33,419 bases of DNA from [Streptosporangium] indianense. GTDB lineage: Bacteria > Actinomycetota > Actinomycetes > Streptomycetales > Streptomycetaceae. The stretch spans positions 1 through 33,419 of the forward strand of contig NZ_JAKEIO010000084.1 of the NCBI RefSeq assembly GCF_021474405.1, in the 5' to 3' direction. Made by a program: the position numbers and the translations under genes. The notes beneath the pieces are model-generated. The model was not told the origin of the DNA. It was given only the letters and a program-made list of their open reading frames with translations, and searched no databases. Below are positions 16,041 through 23,938 of the stretch, in pieces (within the stretch, counting starts at the first letter, position 1; each line of letters opens with the position of its first letter).

Positions 16041-17288
16041 TCACGCCGACGGGGCGAGCGCCCCGAGCGGGTCGTCCAGGACCGGCTGCCAGGCCAGTTC
16101 CGCGGCGCCGACCAGGCTGTTGTGGTCGAGGCTGCAGGGCAGGATGGGGACGCCGCCGCTCTGGCCCCACAGGCTGCGGTCGGCCACGACCGCGCGCAGC
16201 CGCCCGGGGTCGGCGTCGAGGAGGGTGCGGTGCAGGCCGCCGAGGATGATGCGGTCCGGGTTGAGGATGTTGACCAGGCCCGCGAGGCCGAGGCCGAGGC
16301 GGTCGATGAGAGCCTCGGTGGCGGTGCGGACGCCCGGGTCGTCGTAGTGGTGGCGGATCAGGTCGATGGACTGCTTCAGCAGGGACACCTCCGGGCCCGG
16401 TTCGCGTCCGGCCTCGGTGAGGAAGGCCAGCGGGTCGGTCTCCACGTCGAGGCAGCCGCGGCTGCCGCAGTGGCAGGGGCGGCCCTCGGGGTGCACGGTG
16501 AGGTGCCCGACCTCCAGGGCGAGACCCGAACTGCCCCGGTGCAGGCGGCCGTCGAGGACGAGCGCGCCACCGACTCCGCGGTGGCCGGTGGCGACGCACA
16601 GCAGGTCGCGCGAGCCTCGGCCGGCGCCGTGCCGGTGCTCGGCGAGCGCGGCGAGGTTGACGTCGTTCGCGGTGAACGCGGGGCCTTCGATGCCGGCCGC
16701 GCGCACCTGCTCGGCGAAGATGTCCCGCACGGGCGCGCCCGCGGGCCAGGCCAGGTGGAGCGGGTTCAGCGCCAGTCCTCCGGGTTCGGCGACGGCGGAC
16801 GGTACGGCGAGGCCCGCGCCCACACACCGCAGCCCTGTGGCGTGCAGCAGTTCGGCGCCGGCGGAGACGACCGAGGCCAGCACCTTGGCGGGGTCGGCGT
16901 CGACGATCTCGCAGCCGGGCGCGGTGGCGACGATCCGGCCCCCGAGTCCGACCAGGGCCGCCCGGAACCCGTCGGCGTGCACCTGCGCGGCCAGTGCGAC
17001 GGGCCCGTCGTCGGCGACGGCCAGTCTGTGGGAGGGCCGGCCCTGCGAGCCGGCGGCCGCGCCGGGCCGGGCGTCGACCCGGATCAGCCCGAGTGCCTCC
17101 AGTTCGACGGCGACCGCGCCGGCGGTCGCCCGTGTCACCCCGAGTTCGGCGGTGAGCACGGCCCGGGTCGGGGCGCGTCCGGTGTGCACGAGCTCCAGTG
17201 CGGGTCCGAGCGCTGCGCGCCCCCGGTCCAGCCGTGCCTTCGAGGTGCTCCCGTTCCCCGCCTGCCGGGGGTCCGCCTTCCCGCTCAT
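16041..17288 (-). CDS. ROK-family protein with N-terminal helix-turn-helix (sugar-responsive regulator)
   Basis: A 415-residue protein. A MarR-like winged helix lies at about residues 25-90 (LELVHTGRAPTRAVLTAELG, then VTRATAGAVAVELEALGL, and the wing GSQGRPSHRL). The ROK domain covers about 95-405, with Asp209 in ANDVNLAALAEHRHG and the zinc motif formed by His262, Cys272, Cys274 and Cys279 in GHLTVHPEG..PCHCGSRGCL. The phosphate loop reads GHRGVGGALV rather than the usual GTGxGGG form of ROK kinases, which fits a regulator rather than a kinase. Its start codon overlaps the stop of alkB by four bases (17285-17288), so expression is coupled to alkB. The controlled sugar genes are not evident nearby; the beta-hydroxyacid dehydrogenase downstream is one candidate. 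Confidence 0.9.
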   Translation of the reverse strand: MSGKADPRQAGNGSTSKARLDRGRAALGPALELVHTGRAPTRAVLTAELGVTRATAGAVAVELEALGLIRVDARPGAAAGSQGRPSHRLAVADDGPVALAAQVHADGFRAALVGLGGRIVATAPGCEIVDADPAKVLASVVSAGAELLHATGLRCVGAGLAVPSAVAEPGGLALNPLHLAWPAGAPVRDIFAEQVRAAGIEGPAFTANDVNLAALAEHRHGAGRGSRDLLCVATGHRGVGGALVLDGRLHRGSSGLALEVGHLTVHPEGRPCHCGSRGCLDVETDPLAFLTEAGREPGPEVSLLKQSIDLIRHHYDDPGVRTATEALIDRLGLGLAGLVNILNPDRIILGGLHRTLLDADPGRLRAVVADRSLWGQSGGVPILPCSLDHNSLVGAAELAWQPVLDDPLGALAPSA

Positions 17289-18019
17289 GAGGGCGAGTCT
17301 CCCATGATCCGCGGGGATGGTGGCGGAGTGTGCCCGCCGGGCGCCGCCGGGCCGCCGGGGTCGTCGGCCGCCGGGGGGTGCAGGCCGCTGACCCGGAGCG
17401 TGATGTTGAGCCGGCCGGTCAGTCCCAGCGCGGGCGGTGCCGTGTCCGGGTGGACGCGGGGGACCCCGTGGTAGGCGAACCGGGACGGGCCGCCGAAGAC
17501 GAACAGGTCACCGCTGCGTAGCTCGACGTCGGTCCAGGGCCTGGTGCGCGTCGCGGTGTTGCCGAAGCGGAACACGCAGGTGTCGCCGAGGCTGAGCGAC
17601 ACCACCGGCGCGTCGGACTTCTCGTCGCTGTCGCGGTGCATGCCCATGCGGGCGTCGGCGTCGTAGAAGTTGATCAGCGCGATGTCGTAGTCCGGCGGGG
17701 GTCCGCCGAGGGTGTCGTGGACCGCCCGGCGGCCGAGTTCGCCGAGCCACCGCGGGAACGGTTTGACGGGGGCGCCGTCGCCGTCGGCGACCGTGCGGGC
17801 GTAGGCGTAGGGGTACCAGTGCCAGCCGAGGCAGACCTGCCGGGCGGTCATGGTGCCGCCGCCGGGGGTGCGGACCGTGCGCAGCCCGGCGGGCGGCCGG
17901 GCCCAGGCGCGGCAGGCGTCGAGCAGCGCCGACTGGCGCTCCGCGTCCAGCCAGCCCGGCAGGTGCACGGCGCCGGGCGCGACCTGCGTACGGGCCCTGG
18001 GGAACAGCTCGCCGTCCAT
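17285..18019 (-). CDS. alkB: AlkB-like 2-oxoglutarate/Fe(II)-dependent dioxygenase
   Basis: A 244-residue protein of the AlkB family, which repairs alkylated bases (1-methyladenine, 3-methylcytosine) by oxidative demethylation. The iron ligands are His128 and Asp130 (GMHRDSDE) and His184 (FAYHGV); the 2-oxoglutarate-binding arginines are Arg203 and Arg209 in GRLNITLR. The N-terminal region has the expected LPGWLDAERQSALLDACRAWARP and LGWHWYPYAY (65-74). The length is close to E. coli AlkB (216) plus a Pro-rich C-terminal tail of about 30 residues. The start at 18019 has GGAGG only about one base upstream, which is poor spacing. It is divergent from the methyltransferase gene by 55 bases and overlaps the ROK gene. 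Confidence 0.92.
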   Translation of the reverse strand: MDGELFPRARTQVAPGAVHLPGWLDAERQSALLDACRAWARPPAGLRTVRTPGGGTMTARQVCLGWHWYPYAYARTVADGDGAPVKPFPRWLGELGRRAVHDTLGGPPPDYDIALINFYDADARMGMHRDSDEKSDAPVVSLSLGDTCVFRFGNTATRTRPWTDVELRSGDLFVFGGPSRFAYHGVPRVHPDTAPPALGLTGRLNITLRVSGLHPPAADDPGGPAAPGGHTPPPSPRIMGDSPS

Positions 18020-18074
18020 GCCTCCATGGTGCCCGACACGCCCTGAGCTGCGGCTCGGCTAGCCTGGTCGCACG

Positions 18075-19217
18075 ATGGACGACCGTATGACGACGCCGTG
18101 GGGCGAGCCGGCGCTGACCCGTTTCCCCGAGGATCCGCGTGACCGGCTGCGCGCCTGGGACGCCTCCGACGAGTACCTGCTGCGGTATCTGGCCGAGGAG
18201 CGGGTGCCGCTGGACGGCACGGTCGTGGTGCTCGGGGACCGCTGGGGGGCGCTGGTCACGGCGCTCGCGGCGCACCGTCCGGTGCAGATCACCGACTCCT
18301 ACCTCGCGCAGGAGGCGACCCGGGCCAATCTCGCGCGGGCCGGAGTCGCGCCGGGCGCGGTGCGGCTGCTCACCACGCAGGACCCGCCGCCCGAGCGGAT
18401 CGACGTGCTGCTGGTGCGGGTGCCCAAGAGCCTGGCGCTGCTGGAGGACCAGTTGCTGCGGCTGGCGCCGGCGGTGCACGCGGGGACGGTGGTCGTCGGT
18501 ACGGGCATGGTGAAGGAGATCCACACCTCGACGCTGCGGTTGTTCGAGACGATCCTCGGTCCGACCCGCACCTCCCTCGCCGAGAAGAAGGCCCGGCTGA
18601 TCTTCTGCACGCCGGACCCCGCCCTGGAACGGCCCGCCAACCCGTGGCCGTACGTCTACACGCTGCCGCACGACATCGGCCCCGCCGCGCACGGCACCGT
18701 CGTCAACCACGCCGGGGTCTTCTGCGCCGACCGGCTGGACATCGGGACGCGGTTCTTCCTCGGGCACCTGCCCGCGGGGCGGGGCGGCCGGGTGGTGGAC
18801 CTGGGGTGCGGCAACGGCGTGGTGGGGACGTCGGTGGCGCTGGCCGACCCGGGCTCCGAGGTGCTGTTCGTGGACGAGTCGTTCCAGGCGGTGGCCTCGG
18901 CGGAGGCGACGTACCAGGCGAACGGCGTGCCGGGGCACGCGGAGTTCCGGGTCGGGGACGGGCTGGCGGGCGTGCCGTCCGGCAGTGTCGACCTGGTCCT
19001 GAACAACCCGCCGTTCCACTCCCACCAGGCGACGACGGACGCCACGGCCTGGCGGATGTTCACCGGGGCCCGGCGGGCGTTGCGGCCGGGCGGGGAGCTG
19101 TGGGTGGTCGGCAACCGGCACCTGGGCTACCACGTCAAGCTGCGCAAGCTGTTCGGCAACAGCCGGCTCGTGGCGAGCGACCCGAAGTTCGTGGTGCTGA
19201 AGGCCGTCAAGCGGTAG
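18075..19217 (+). CDS. RsmC/RlmG-like rRNA guanine-N2 methyltransferase
   Basis: A 380-residue class I SAM-dependent methyltransferase with the duplicated two-domain design of RsmC/RlmG. An N-terminal degenerate Rossmann domain (VVVLGDRWGALVTALAAHRP near 45-64) precedes a catalytic domain with motif I VVDLGCGNGVVG (about 241-252) and the guanine-N2 signature LNNPPFHSH (N310-N311-P312-P313-F314). Such enzymes methylate G in 16S or 23S rRNA (m2G1207 or m2G1835 in E. coli numbering); which rRNA is not decidable. No ribosome-binding site precedes the ATG. TAGCCT (18060-18065) at a -10 distance suggests a leaderless mRNA. Its 3' end overlaps the convergent aldolase gene by 11 bases (19207-19217). 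Confidence 0.9.
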   Translation: MDDRMTTPWGEPALTRFPEDPRDRLRAWDASDEYLLRYLAEERVPLDGTVVVLGDRWGALVTALAAHRPVQITDSYLAQEATRANLARAGVAPGAVRLLTTQDPPPERIDVLLVRVPKSLALLEDQLLRLAPAVHAGTVVVGTGMVKEIHTSTLRLFETILGPTRTSLAEKKARLIFCTPDPALERPANPWPYVYTLPHDIGPAAHGTVVNHAGVFCADRLDIGTRFFLGHLPAGRGGRVVDLGCGNGVVGTSVALADPGSEVLFVDESFQAVASAEATYQANGVPGHAEFRVGDGLAGVPSGSVDLVLNNPPFHSHQATTDATAWRMFTGARRALRPGGELWVVGNRHLGYHVKLRKLFGNSRLVASDPKFVVLKAVKR

Positions 19218-20067
19218 GGGCGCCGAGGGTCTTCAACATCCTCGCCACCGTTTGGGTCATCGCGTCCCGTGCGAGGGTCAGGTAGTCGCGCGGGTCGACC
19301 GCCTCGGGCCGCTCGGCGAGGAACTCCCGGACGGCTCCCGTCAGGGCGATGTTGAGGGCCGTACCGATGTTGACCTTGGTGATGCCGCCGGCCACGGCCG
19401 CCGTGAGCTCGTCGTCCGGGACGCCGGAGGAGCCGTGCAGGACCAGCGGGACGTCCAGTGCGGCCGACAGGCGGGCCAGCAGGTCGTGGTCGAGGGCGGC
19501 GGTGCGGGTGGTCATGGCGTGGGAGCTGCCGATAGCAACAGCCAAGGCGTCCACGCCCGAGTCGGCGACGAACGCCCGGGCCTCCTCGGGGTCGGTACGG
19601 GCGCCGGGGGCGTGCGCGTCCAGCGGCGGTCTGCCGTTCTTCCCTCCGATCTGCCCCAGCTCCGCCTCGATCCACAACCCCTGCGCGTGCGCCCGGGCGA
19701 CCGCCGCCCGGGTCGCGGCGAGGTTCTGCGCGTAGGGCAGCCGGGCCGCGTCGTACATCACGGAGCTGAAGCCGGCGTCCGCGGCCTGGTGGAGCAGGGT
19801 ATCGCTCCGCACGTGGTCGAGGTGCAACGCGACGGGCACGGCGGCCTGTTCGGCCGCGGTGACGGCCGCACGGGCGAGCGGGAGGAGCTGCCCGCCGCGG
19901 AACTTCACCGCGTTCTCGCTGACTTGCAGCACGACGGGGGCGCTCATCGACTCGGCGCCCGCGATGACGGCCTCGACGTGCTCCAGCGTGATGACGTTGA
20001 AGGAGGCGACGGCCGAGCCCGTCGTGGCGGCCCGGGTGACGAGGTCGCCTGTGGTGGTGAGGGACAC
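19207..20067 (-). CDS. class II (zinc) ketose-bisphosphate aldolase, GatY/KbaY-like
   Basis: A 286-residue class II aldolase. The sequence starts GDLVTRAATTGSAVASFNVITLEHVEAV. It has the catalytic Asp84 and zinc ligand His85 in LHLDHVRS, Glu136 in IEAELGQIGG, His183 in GSSHAMTT, and His211 in LVLHGSSGV, followed by KVNIGTALN. Tagatose- or fructose-bisphosphate aldolases of this class split a ketose bisphosphate into dihydroxyacetone phosphate and glyceraldehyde 3-phosphate. The partner gene is an AgaS-like SIS protein 13 bases upstream, which points to tagatose-1,6-bisphosphate from amino-sugar (galactosamine-type) breakdown. GTG 20067 has GGAG 7 bases upstream. No sugar-phosphate kinase is present in the locus. 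Its 3' end overlaps the methyltransferase gene. Confidence 0.9.
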   Translation of the reverse strand: MSLTTTGDLVTRAATTGSAVASFNVITLEHVEAVIAGAESMSAPVVLQVSENAVKFRGGQLLPLARAAVTAAEQAAVPVALHLDHVRSDTLLHQAADAGFSSVMYDAARLPYAQNLAATRAAVARAHAQGLWIEAELGQIGGKNGRPPLDAHAPGARTDPEEARAFVADSGVDALAVAIGSSHAMTTRTAALDHDLLARLSAALDVPLVLHGSSGVPDDELTAAVAGGITKVNIGTALNIALTGAVREFLAERPEAVDPRDYLTLARDAMTQTVARMLKTLGAPTA

Positions 20068-20080
20068 GGGGTCTCCAGGG

Positions 20081-20962
20081 TCAGGGTGCGAGGATCACCG
20101 AACGGGTGAGGTGGCGGGGGCTGTCGGGGTCCAGCCCCCGGGACGCGGCGAGGGCGACCGCGAGGCGCTGGACGCGGATCAGTTCGGCGAGCGGGTCCAG
20201 CCGCCCCGCGACCCACAGCGCGCCCGTGCCCCGTACCTCTTCGGCGAGGCCGTCCGGCGCGTCGCCGAGCATCCAGGTCGCCGTGCCCGTGGTGCTGATG
20301 CTGATCGGGCCGTGCCGGTATTCCATGGCCGGGTAGGCCTCCGTCCAGGCCAGCGCGGCCTCGCGCATCTTCAGCCCCGCCTCGTTGGCCAGGCCGACCG
20401 TCCAGCCGCGTCCCAGGAACGTGAACTGCCCGCACTCCACCAGCCCTTCGGGCAGCGGCTGCGTCACGGCGGTGCGCGCGTCGGTGACGGCGGTTGCCGG
20501 GTGCAGGCCGAGGTGGGCGCGGAACAGGGTGAGGGCGGTCGTCGCGAACCGGGTCTGGACGACGGAGCGTTCGTCCGCGAAGTCCAGGACGACGAGGTCG
20601 TCGGCGGCCGTCATCACGGGCGTGTCCGGATCGCCGGTGACCGCGGTGGTGCGGGTGCCGCCCTTCAACCGGTCCAGCAGGTCCAGGACTTCGGTCGTGG
20701 TGCCGGAGCGGGTGAGCGCGACGACCCGGTCGTAGCGGCGGCCGTGGGGGAACTCCGAGGCGGCGAACGCGTCGGTCTCGCCCTGGCCCGTGTCCTCGCG
20801 CAGGGCCGCGGCGGCCTGCGCCATGAAGTACGAGGTGCCGCAGCCGACGATCGCGACCCGCTCCCCCGGTGCCGGCAGCGCCTTCGCGTGCCGGGCCGCT
20901 TCCGACGCGGCACGTTCCCAGCACTCGGGTTGGCTCGTCAGTTCGTCCTCGACATGCGTCAT
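20081..20962 (-). CDS. SIS-domain sugar-phosphate isomerase/deaminase, AgaS/GlmS-C-like
   Basis: A 293-residue protein with two SIS subdomains as in the isomerase half of GlmS. The first has VAIVGCGTSYFMAQAAA (residues 37-53) and the phosphate-binding VALTRSGTTTEVLDLL (81-96). The second has FLGRGWTVGLANEAGLKMREAALAWTEAYPAMEYRHGPIS, given here in pieces: LGRGW, LANEAGLKMREAAL and MEYRHGP, the last with the Glu and His of the sugar site. Members act on amino-sugar phosphates such as galactosamine 6-phosphate; AgaS deaminates and isomerises it to tagatose 6-phosphate. GGAGGG lies about 6 bases upstream of the ATG. It is first in a two-gene operon with the aldolase and divergent from a DeoR gene, the usual regulator for such loci. 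Confidence 0.9.
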   Translation of the reverse strand: MTHVEDELTSQPECWERAASEAARHAKALPAPGERVAIVGCGTSYFMAQAAAALREDTGQGETDAFAASEFPHGRRYDRVVALTRSGTTTEVLDLLDRLKGGTRTTAVTGDPDTPVMTAADDLVVLDFADERSVVQTRFATTALTLFRAHLGLHPATAVTDARTAVTQPLPEGLVECGQFTFLGRGWTVGLANEAGLKMREAALAWTEAYPAMEYRHGPISISTTGTATWMLGDAPDGLAEEVRGTGALWVAGRLDPLAELIRVQRLAVALAASRGLDPDSPRHLTRSVILAP

Positions 20963-21007
20963 CCCGCACCCTCCGCTTCATCACCCACGACCTGCTTGTT
21001 CCTGCAA

Positions 21008-21035
21008 GATATAGCCAGCTTTCGAGCATCATCAA
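21008..21035 (-). promoter_or_regulatory. promoter of the SIS-aldolase operon
   Basis: On the minus strand TTGATG (21030-21035) and TATATC (21008-21013) are separated by 16 bases and resemble vegetative -35 and -10 hexamers. Transcription would begin near 21001, about 38 bases before the ATG at 20962. The spacer and -35 coincide with the TTCGAGCA repeats. Confidence 0.6.
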
Positions 21036-21046
21036 GCATTCGAGCA
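21021..21046. promoter_or_regulatory. direct repeats TTCGAGCA, candidate DeoR operator
   Basis: TTCGAGCA occurs at 21021-21028 and again at 21039-21046, 18 bases apart, with the related TCAAGCA between them (21032-21038). On the minus strand these read as three TGCT(C/T)GA units. They overlap the -35 of the operon on one side and the proposed -35 of the DeoR gene on the other. DeoR proteins often bind such short direct repeats; binding by the adjacent regulator is inferred. Confidence 0.6.
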
Positions 21047-21066
21047 AGGAGGGGGTGCGTTAGGGT
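21039..21066 (+). promoter_or_regulatory. possible promoter of the DeoR gene
   Basis: TTCGAG (21039-21044) and TAGGGT (21061-21066) are 16 bases apart on the plus strand; TAGGGT is a common Streptomyces -10 form. The -35 falls inside the second TTCGAGCA repeat, which would allow autoregulation. Confidence 0.4.
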
Positions 21067-21094
21067 CGCCGGAGATCGAGACGTGGAGGTGCGG

Positions 21095-21874
21095 ATGTCG
21101 CGCGATGCCCGCTGGAAGGCACTGCTGGAGCTGCTCGTGGAGCGCGGCCGGCTGGACGTCGAGGACGCCGCGGCCGAGCTCGGGGTGTCGGCGGCGACGA
21201 TCCGCCGTGACTTCGACGGGCTCGCCGAGCAGCAGATGCTGGTGCGCACGCGGGGTGGCGCGGTCGTGCACGGCGTGTCGTACGAGCTGCCACTGCGCTA
21301 CAAGACGGCCCGTCACGCCTCCGAGAAGCAGCGCATCGCCACGGCGGTGGCGGATCTGGTGACACCGGGTGAGGCGGTCGGACTGACCGGGGGGACGACC
21401 ACGACCGAGGTGGCGCGGGCCCTGGCCGTGCGGGGGGACCTGACGTCCGGGTCGCCCGCGTTGACCGTGGTGACGAACGCGCTGAACATCGCCAACGAGC
21501 TGGTCGTGCGGCCCCAGTTCAAGATCGTGCTGACCGGCGGGGTGGCGCGGGCCCAGTCGTACGAGCTGGTCGGGCCGCTCGCGGACGGGGTGCTCGGGCA
21601 GATCACCGTCGACGTGGCGGTGCTCGGCGTCGTCGCCTTCGACGTGACGCACGGGGCGGCGGCGCACGACGAGGCGGAGGCGGCGGTCAACCGGCTGCTG
21701 TGCGAGCGGGCGGAGCGGGTGGTGGTCGCCGCCGACTCCAGCAAGCTCGGGCAGCGGGCGTTCGCCCGGATCTGCGCGGCCGAGGCGGTGGACACGCTGG
21801 TCACGGACACGGCAGCCGAGACGGAGACGGTGCGGCGCTTCGAGGAGGCCGGGGTGCGGGTCGTCACGGTCTGA
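21095..21874 (+). CDS. DeoR-family regulator of the adjacent amino-sugar-type operon
   Basis: A 259-residue DeoR protein. The helix-turn-helix lies at about residues 5-55 (ARWKALLELLVERGRLDVEDA, recognition helix VSAATIRRDFDGL, wing RTRGGAVVHG). The effector domain has LTGGTTTTEVARAL (about 95-108), VVTNALNIANEL, ADGVLGQITVDVAVLG and VVVAADSSKLGQRAF. The effector is probably a sugar phosphate. It is divergent from the SIS-aldolase operon over a 132-base region with opposed promoters and repeats, so it most likely represses that operon. The ATG at 21095 is preceded by GGAGGT with 4-base spacing; an in-frame GTG at 21083 with GGAG upstream would add four residues. It shares only family-level similarity with the DeoR protein at 8330. 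Confidence 0.92.
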   Translation: MSRDARWKALLELLVERGRLDVEDAAAELGVSAATIRRDFDGLAEQQMLVRTRGGAVVHGVSYELPLRYKTARHASEKQRIATAVADLVTPGEAVGLTGGTTTTEVARALAVRGDLTSGSPALTVVTNALNIANELVVRPQFKIVLTGGVARAQSYELVGPLADGVLGQITVDVAVLGVVAFDVTHGAAAHDEAEAAVNRLLCERAERVVVAADSSKLGQRAFARICAAEAVDTLVTDTAAETETVRRFEEAGVRVVTV

Positions 21875-22099
21875 GGGCTGGGTCCGGCGGCTCAGCGGTC
21901 CGGTGGCGGCGGGCCGGGGGCTCGGTCCGGTGGCGACGGGGCGGGCGGCGGTCTGACGGCGGCGGCTCGACAACCGCCGGCCGGCAACCGCGGGCCGGCA
22001 GCCGCAGCCCGGACGCGGCCGTCCGTCGGCAGTCCGGCGGCGCGGCCTTCCCCGGCGGTTCTACGCTGGGGCTGAGGCGCCTACCGGCAGGAGGCCGTC
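21875..22099. other. short intergenic region with degenerate repeats
   Basis: No gene is seen. GGTCCGGTGGCG is repeated near 21897 and 21924, followed by a run of related units (CAACCGC, CGGCCGGCAACCGC, GGGCCGGCAGCCGC) at about 21970-22012. TACGCT near 22062 could be a -10 element for the GH15 gene. The repeats look like slippage-prone GC-rich sequence rather than a defined element. Confidence 0.4.
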
Positions 22100-23935
22100 A
22101 TGGGTGAAGGTGCGCAGGACCGGGGCATGCCGGGCGGCCGGCGCTATGTGCCGATCGCCGAGCACGGGCTGATCGGCGATCTGCGCAGTGTGGCCCTGGT
22201 GGGGACCGACGGCACCATCGACTGGTACTGCTGCCCGTCCTTCGACGCGCCGAGCGTGTTCGCCTCGATCCTGGACGTGGAGCGCGGGGGTTGCTTCGCG
22301 CTGGCGGCGTCGGTGCCGGCGCGGACCAAACAGTTCTACTTCCCCGACACCAATGTGCTGATCACCCGGTTCTTCACCGAGGACGGGGTCGGCGAGGTGC
22401 AGGACTTCATGCCGGTCGGCGGCGGACCGGCCGAGGCCGAGCGGCACCGGCTGATCCGGCGGGTGGTGTGCGTACGCGGCGCGATCCCGTTCCGGACGCG
22501 CGTGGCGCCCCGCTTCGACTACGGCTCCCTGCCGCACACCGTCCGGCTGTCCGGCGACACCGCGGTGTTCGAGGCCGACGGGCTGGCACTCGCGCTGACC
22601 GCGACCGTGCCGCTGGAGGCCGACGGGCCGGACGTGCGGGGCGAGTTCAAGCTGTCCGAGGGCGAGACGGCGGTGTTCGCGCTGGACAAGGTCGGCGGCG
22701 ACGTGACGCCGCGCCGGTGTGCGCGTACGGAGGCCGAGGAGCAGTTCGCGGCGACGGTGGCGTACTGGCGGCACTGGCTGTCGGCGTCCCGGTACAAGGG
22801 CCGCTGGCGGGAGATGGTGCACCGCTCGGCGCTGACGCTGAAGCTGCTCACGTACGCGCCCACCGGGGCGATCGTGGCGGCGCCGACGACGAGCCTGCCC
22901 GAGGAGCTCGGCGGCGAGCGCAACTGGGACTACCGGTACGTGTGGGTGCGCGACGCGGCGTTCTGCGTCTACGCCCTGCTGCGGCTGGGCTTCACCGGGG
23001 AGGCCGAGGCCTTCATGGACTTCGTGACCCGGCACATCAGCCCGGGTGACGGCAAGGTCTCCGGGCCGCTTCAGATCATGTACGGCATCGACGGCCGCAC
23101 CGAGCTGCCCGAGCGCACCCTCGGCCATCTGGAGGGCCACCACGGCTCGGCGCCGGTACGGGTCGGCAACGCGGCGGCCGACCAGCTCCAGCTCGACATC
23201 TACGGCGCGCTGATCGACTCGATCTACCTCTACGACAAGTGGGCCAAGCCCATCTCCAGCGGCCACTGGGACGACGTGTGCGCCCTGGTGGACTGGGTGT
23301 GCGCGCACTGGGACCAGCCCGACGAGGGGATCTGGGAGACGCGGGGCGGGCGCCGGAACTTCCTGTACTCGCGGCTGATGTGCTGGGTGGCGATCGAGCG
23401 GGCCATCCGGATGGCCAACCGGCGCGGCCTGCCCGCCGACCTGCCTCGCTGGCGGGAGTGCCGCGACACGATCTACCGGCGGATCATGAGCCGTGGCTGG
23501 TCCGAGGAGCGCGGGGCCTTCGTCCAGCACGAGGACGGCGACGTGCTGGACGCGGCGGTGCTGATGATGCCGCTGACGAAGTTCATCGCCCCCACCGACC
23601 CGAAGTGGCTGTCGACGCTGGACGTGCTCACCGAGGAGCTGGTGTCCGACTCGCTGGTGTACCGCTACGACCCCCGCTCCAGCCCCGACGGGCTGCGCGG
23701 CGACGAGGGCACGTTCTCCATCTGCTCGTTCTGGTACGTGGAGGCCATGGTGCACGCGGGCCGGATCGACGAGGCACGGCTGGCCTTCGAGAAGATGCTG
23801 ACGTACGCCAACCATCTCGGCCTCTACGCCGAGGAGATCAGCCACACCGGGGAGCAGCAGGGCAACTTCCCGCAGGCGTTCACGCACCTCGCGCTGATCA
23901 GTGCGGCCTTCAATCTGGACCGGGCGCTCGGCTGA
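22100..23935 (+). CDS. glycoside hydrolase family 15 (glucoamylase/trehalase-like)
   Basis: A 611-residue cytoplasmic-type GH15 protein with no signal peptide. The N-terminal beta-sandwich begins YVPIAEHGLIGDLRSVALVG and includes GTIDWYCCPSFDAPSVFASIL (about 39-58, split). The (alpha/alpha)6 barrel starts near residue 230. ERNWDYRYVWVRDAAF (about 273-288) is the substrate-binding signature, the catalytic acid is in DEGIWETRGG at about Glu413, and the base candidate is in YAEEIS at Glu578/579. Actinobacterial proteins of exactly this form include trehalases (as shown for mycobacterial homologues) and glucoamylases, so the substrate is probably trehalose or short alpha-glucans. AGGAGG lies 5 bases before the ATG. 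Its stop is three bases from that of the convergent copper-locus gene. Confidence 0.92.
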   Translation: MGEGAQDRGMPGGRRYVPIAEHGLIGDLRSVALVGTDGTIDWYCCPSFDAPSVFASILDVERGGCFALAASVPARTKQFYFPDTNVLITRFFTEDGVGEVQDFMPVGGGPAEAERHRLIRRVVCVRGAIPFRTRVAPRFDYGSLPHTVRLSGDTAVFEADGLALALTATVPLEADGPDVRGEFKLSEGETAVFALDKVGGDVTPRRCARTEAEEQFAATVAYWRHWLSASRYKGRWREMVHRSALTLKLLTYAPTGAIVAAPTTSLPEELGGERNWDYRYVWVRDAAFCVYALLRLGFTGEAEAFMDFVTRHISPGDGKVSGPLQIMYGIDGRTELPERTLGHLEGHHGSAPVRVGNAAADQLQLDIYGALIDSIYLYDKWAKPISSGHWDDVCALVDWVCAHWDQPDEGIWETRGGRRNFLYSRLMCWVAIERAIRMANRRGLPADLPRWRECRDTIYRRIMSRGWSEERGAFVQHEDGDVLDAAVLMMPLTKFIAPTDPKWLSTLDVLTEELVSDSLVYRYDPRSSPDGLRGDEGTFSICSFWYVEAMVHAGRIDEARLAFEKMLTYANHLGLYAEEISHTGEQQGNFPQAFTHLALISAAFNLDRALG

Positions 23936-23938
23936 CAC

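Noticed and set aside
21897..22012. Possible tandem-repeat or CRISPR-like array before the GH15 gene
   Set aside because: The units are short, degenerate and not regularly spaced, and there are no unique spacers or cas genes.
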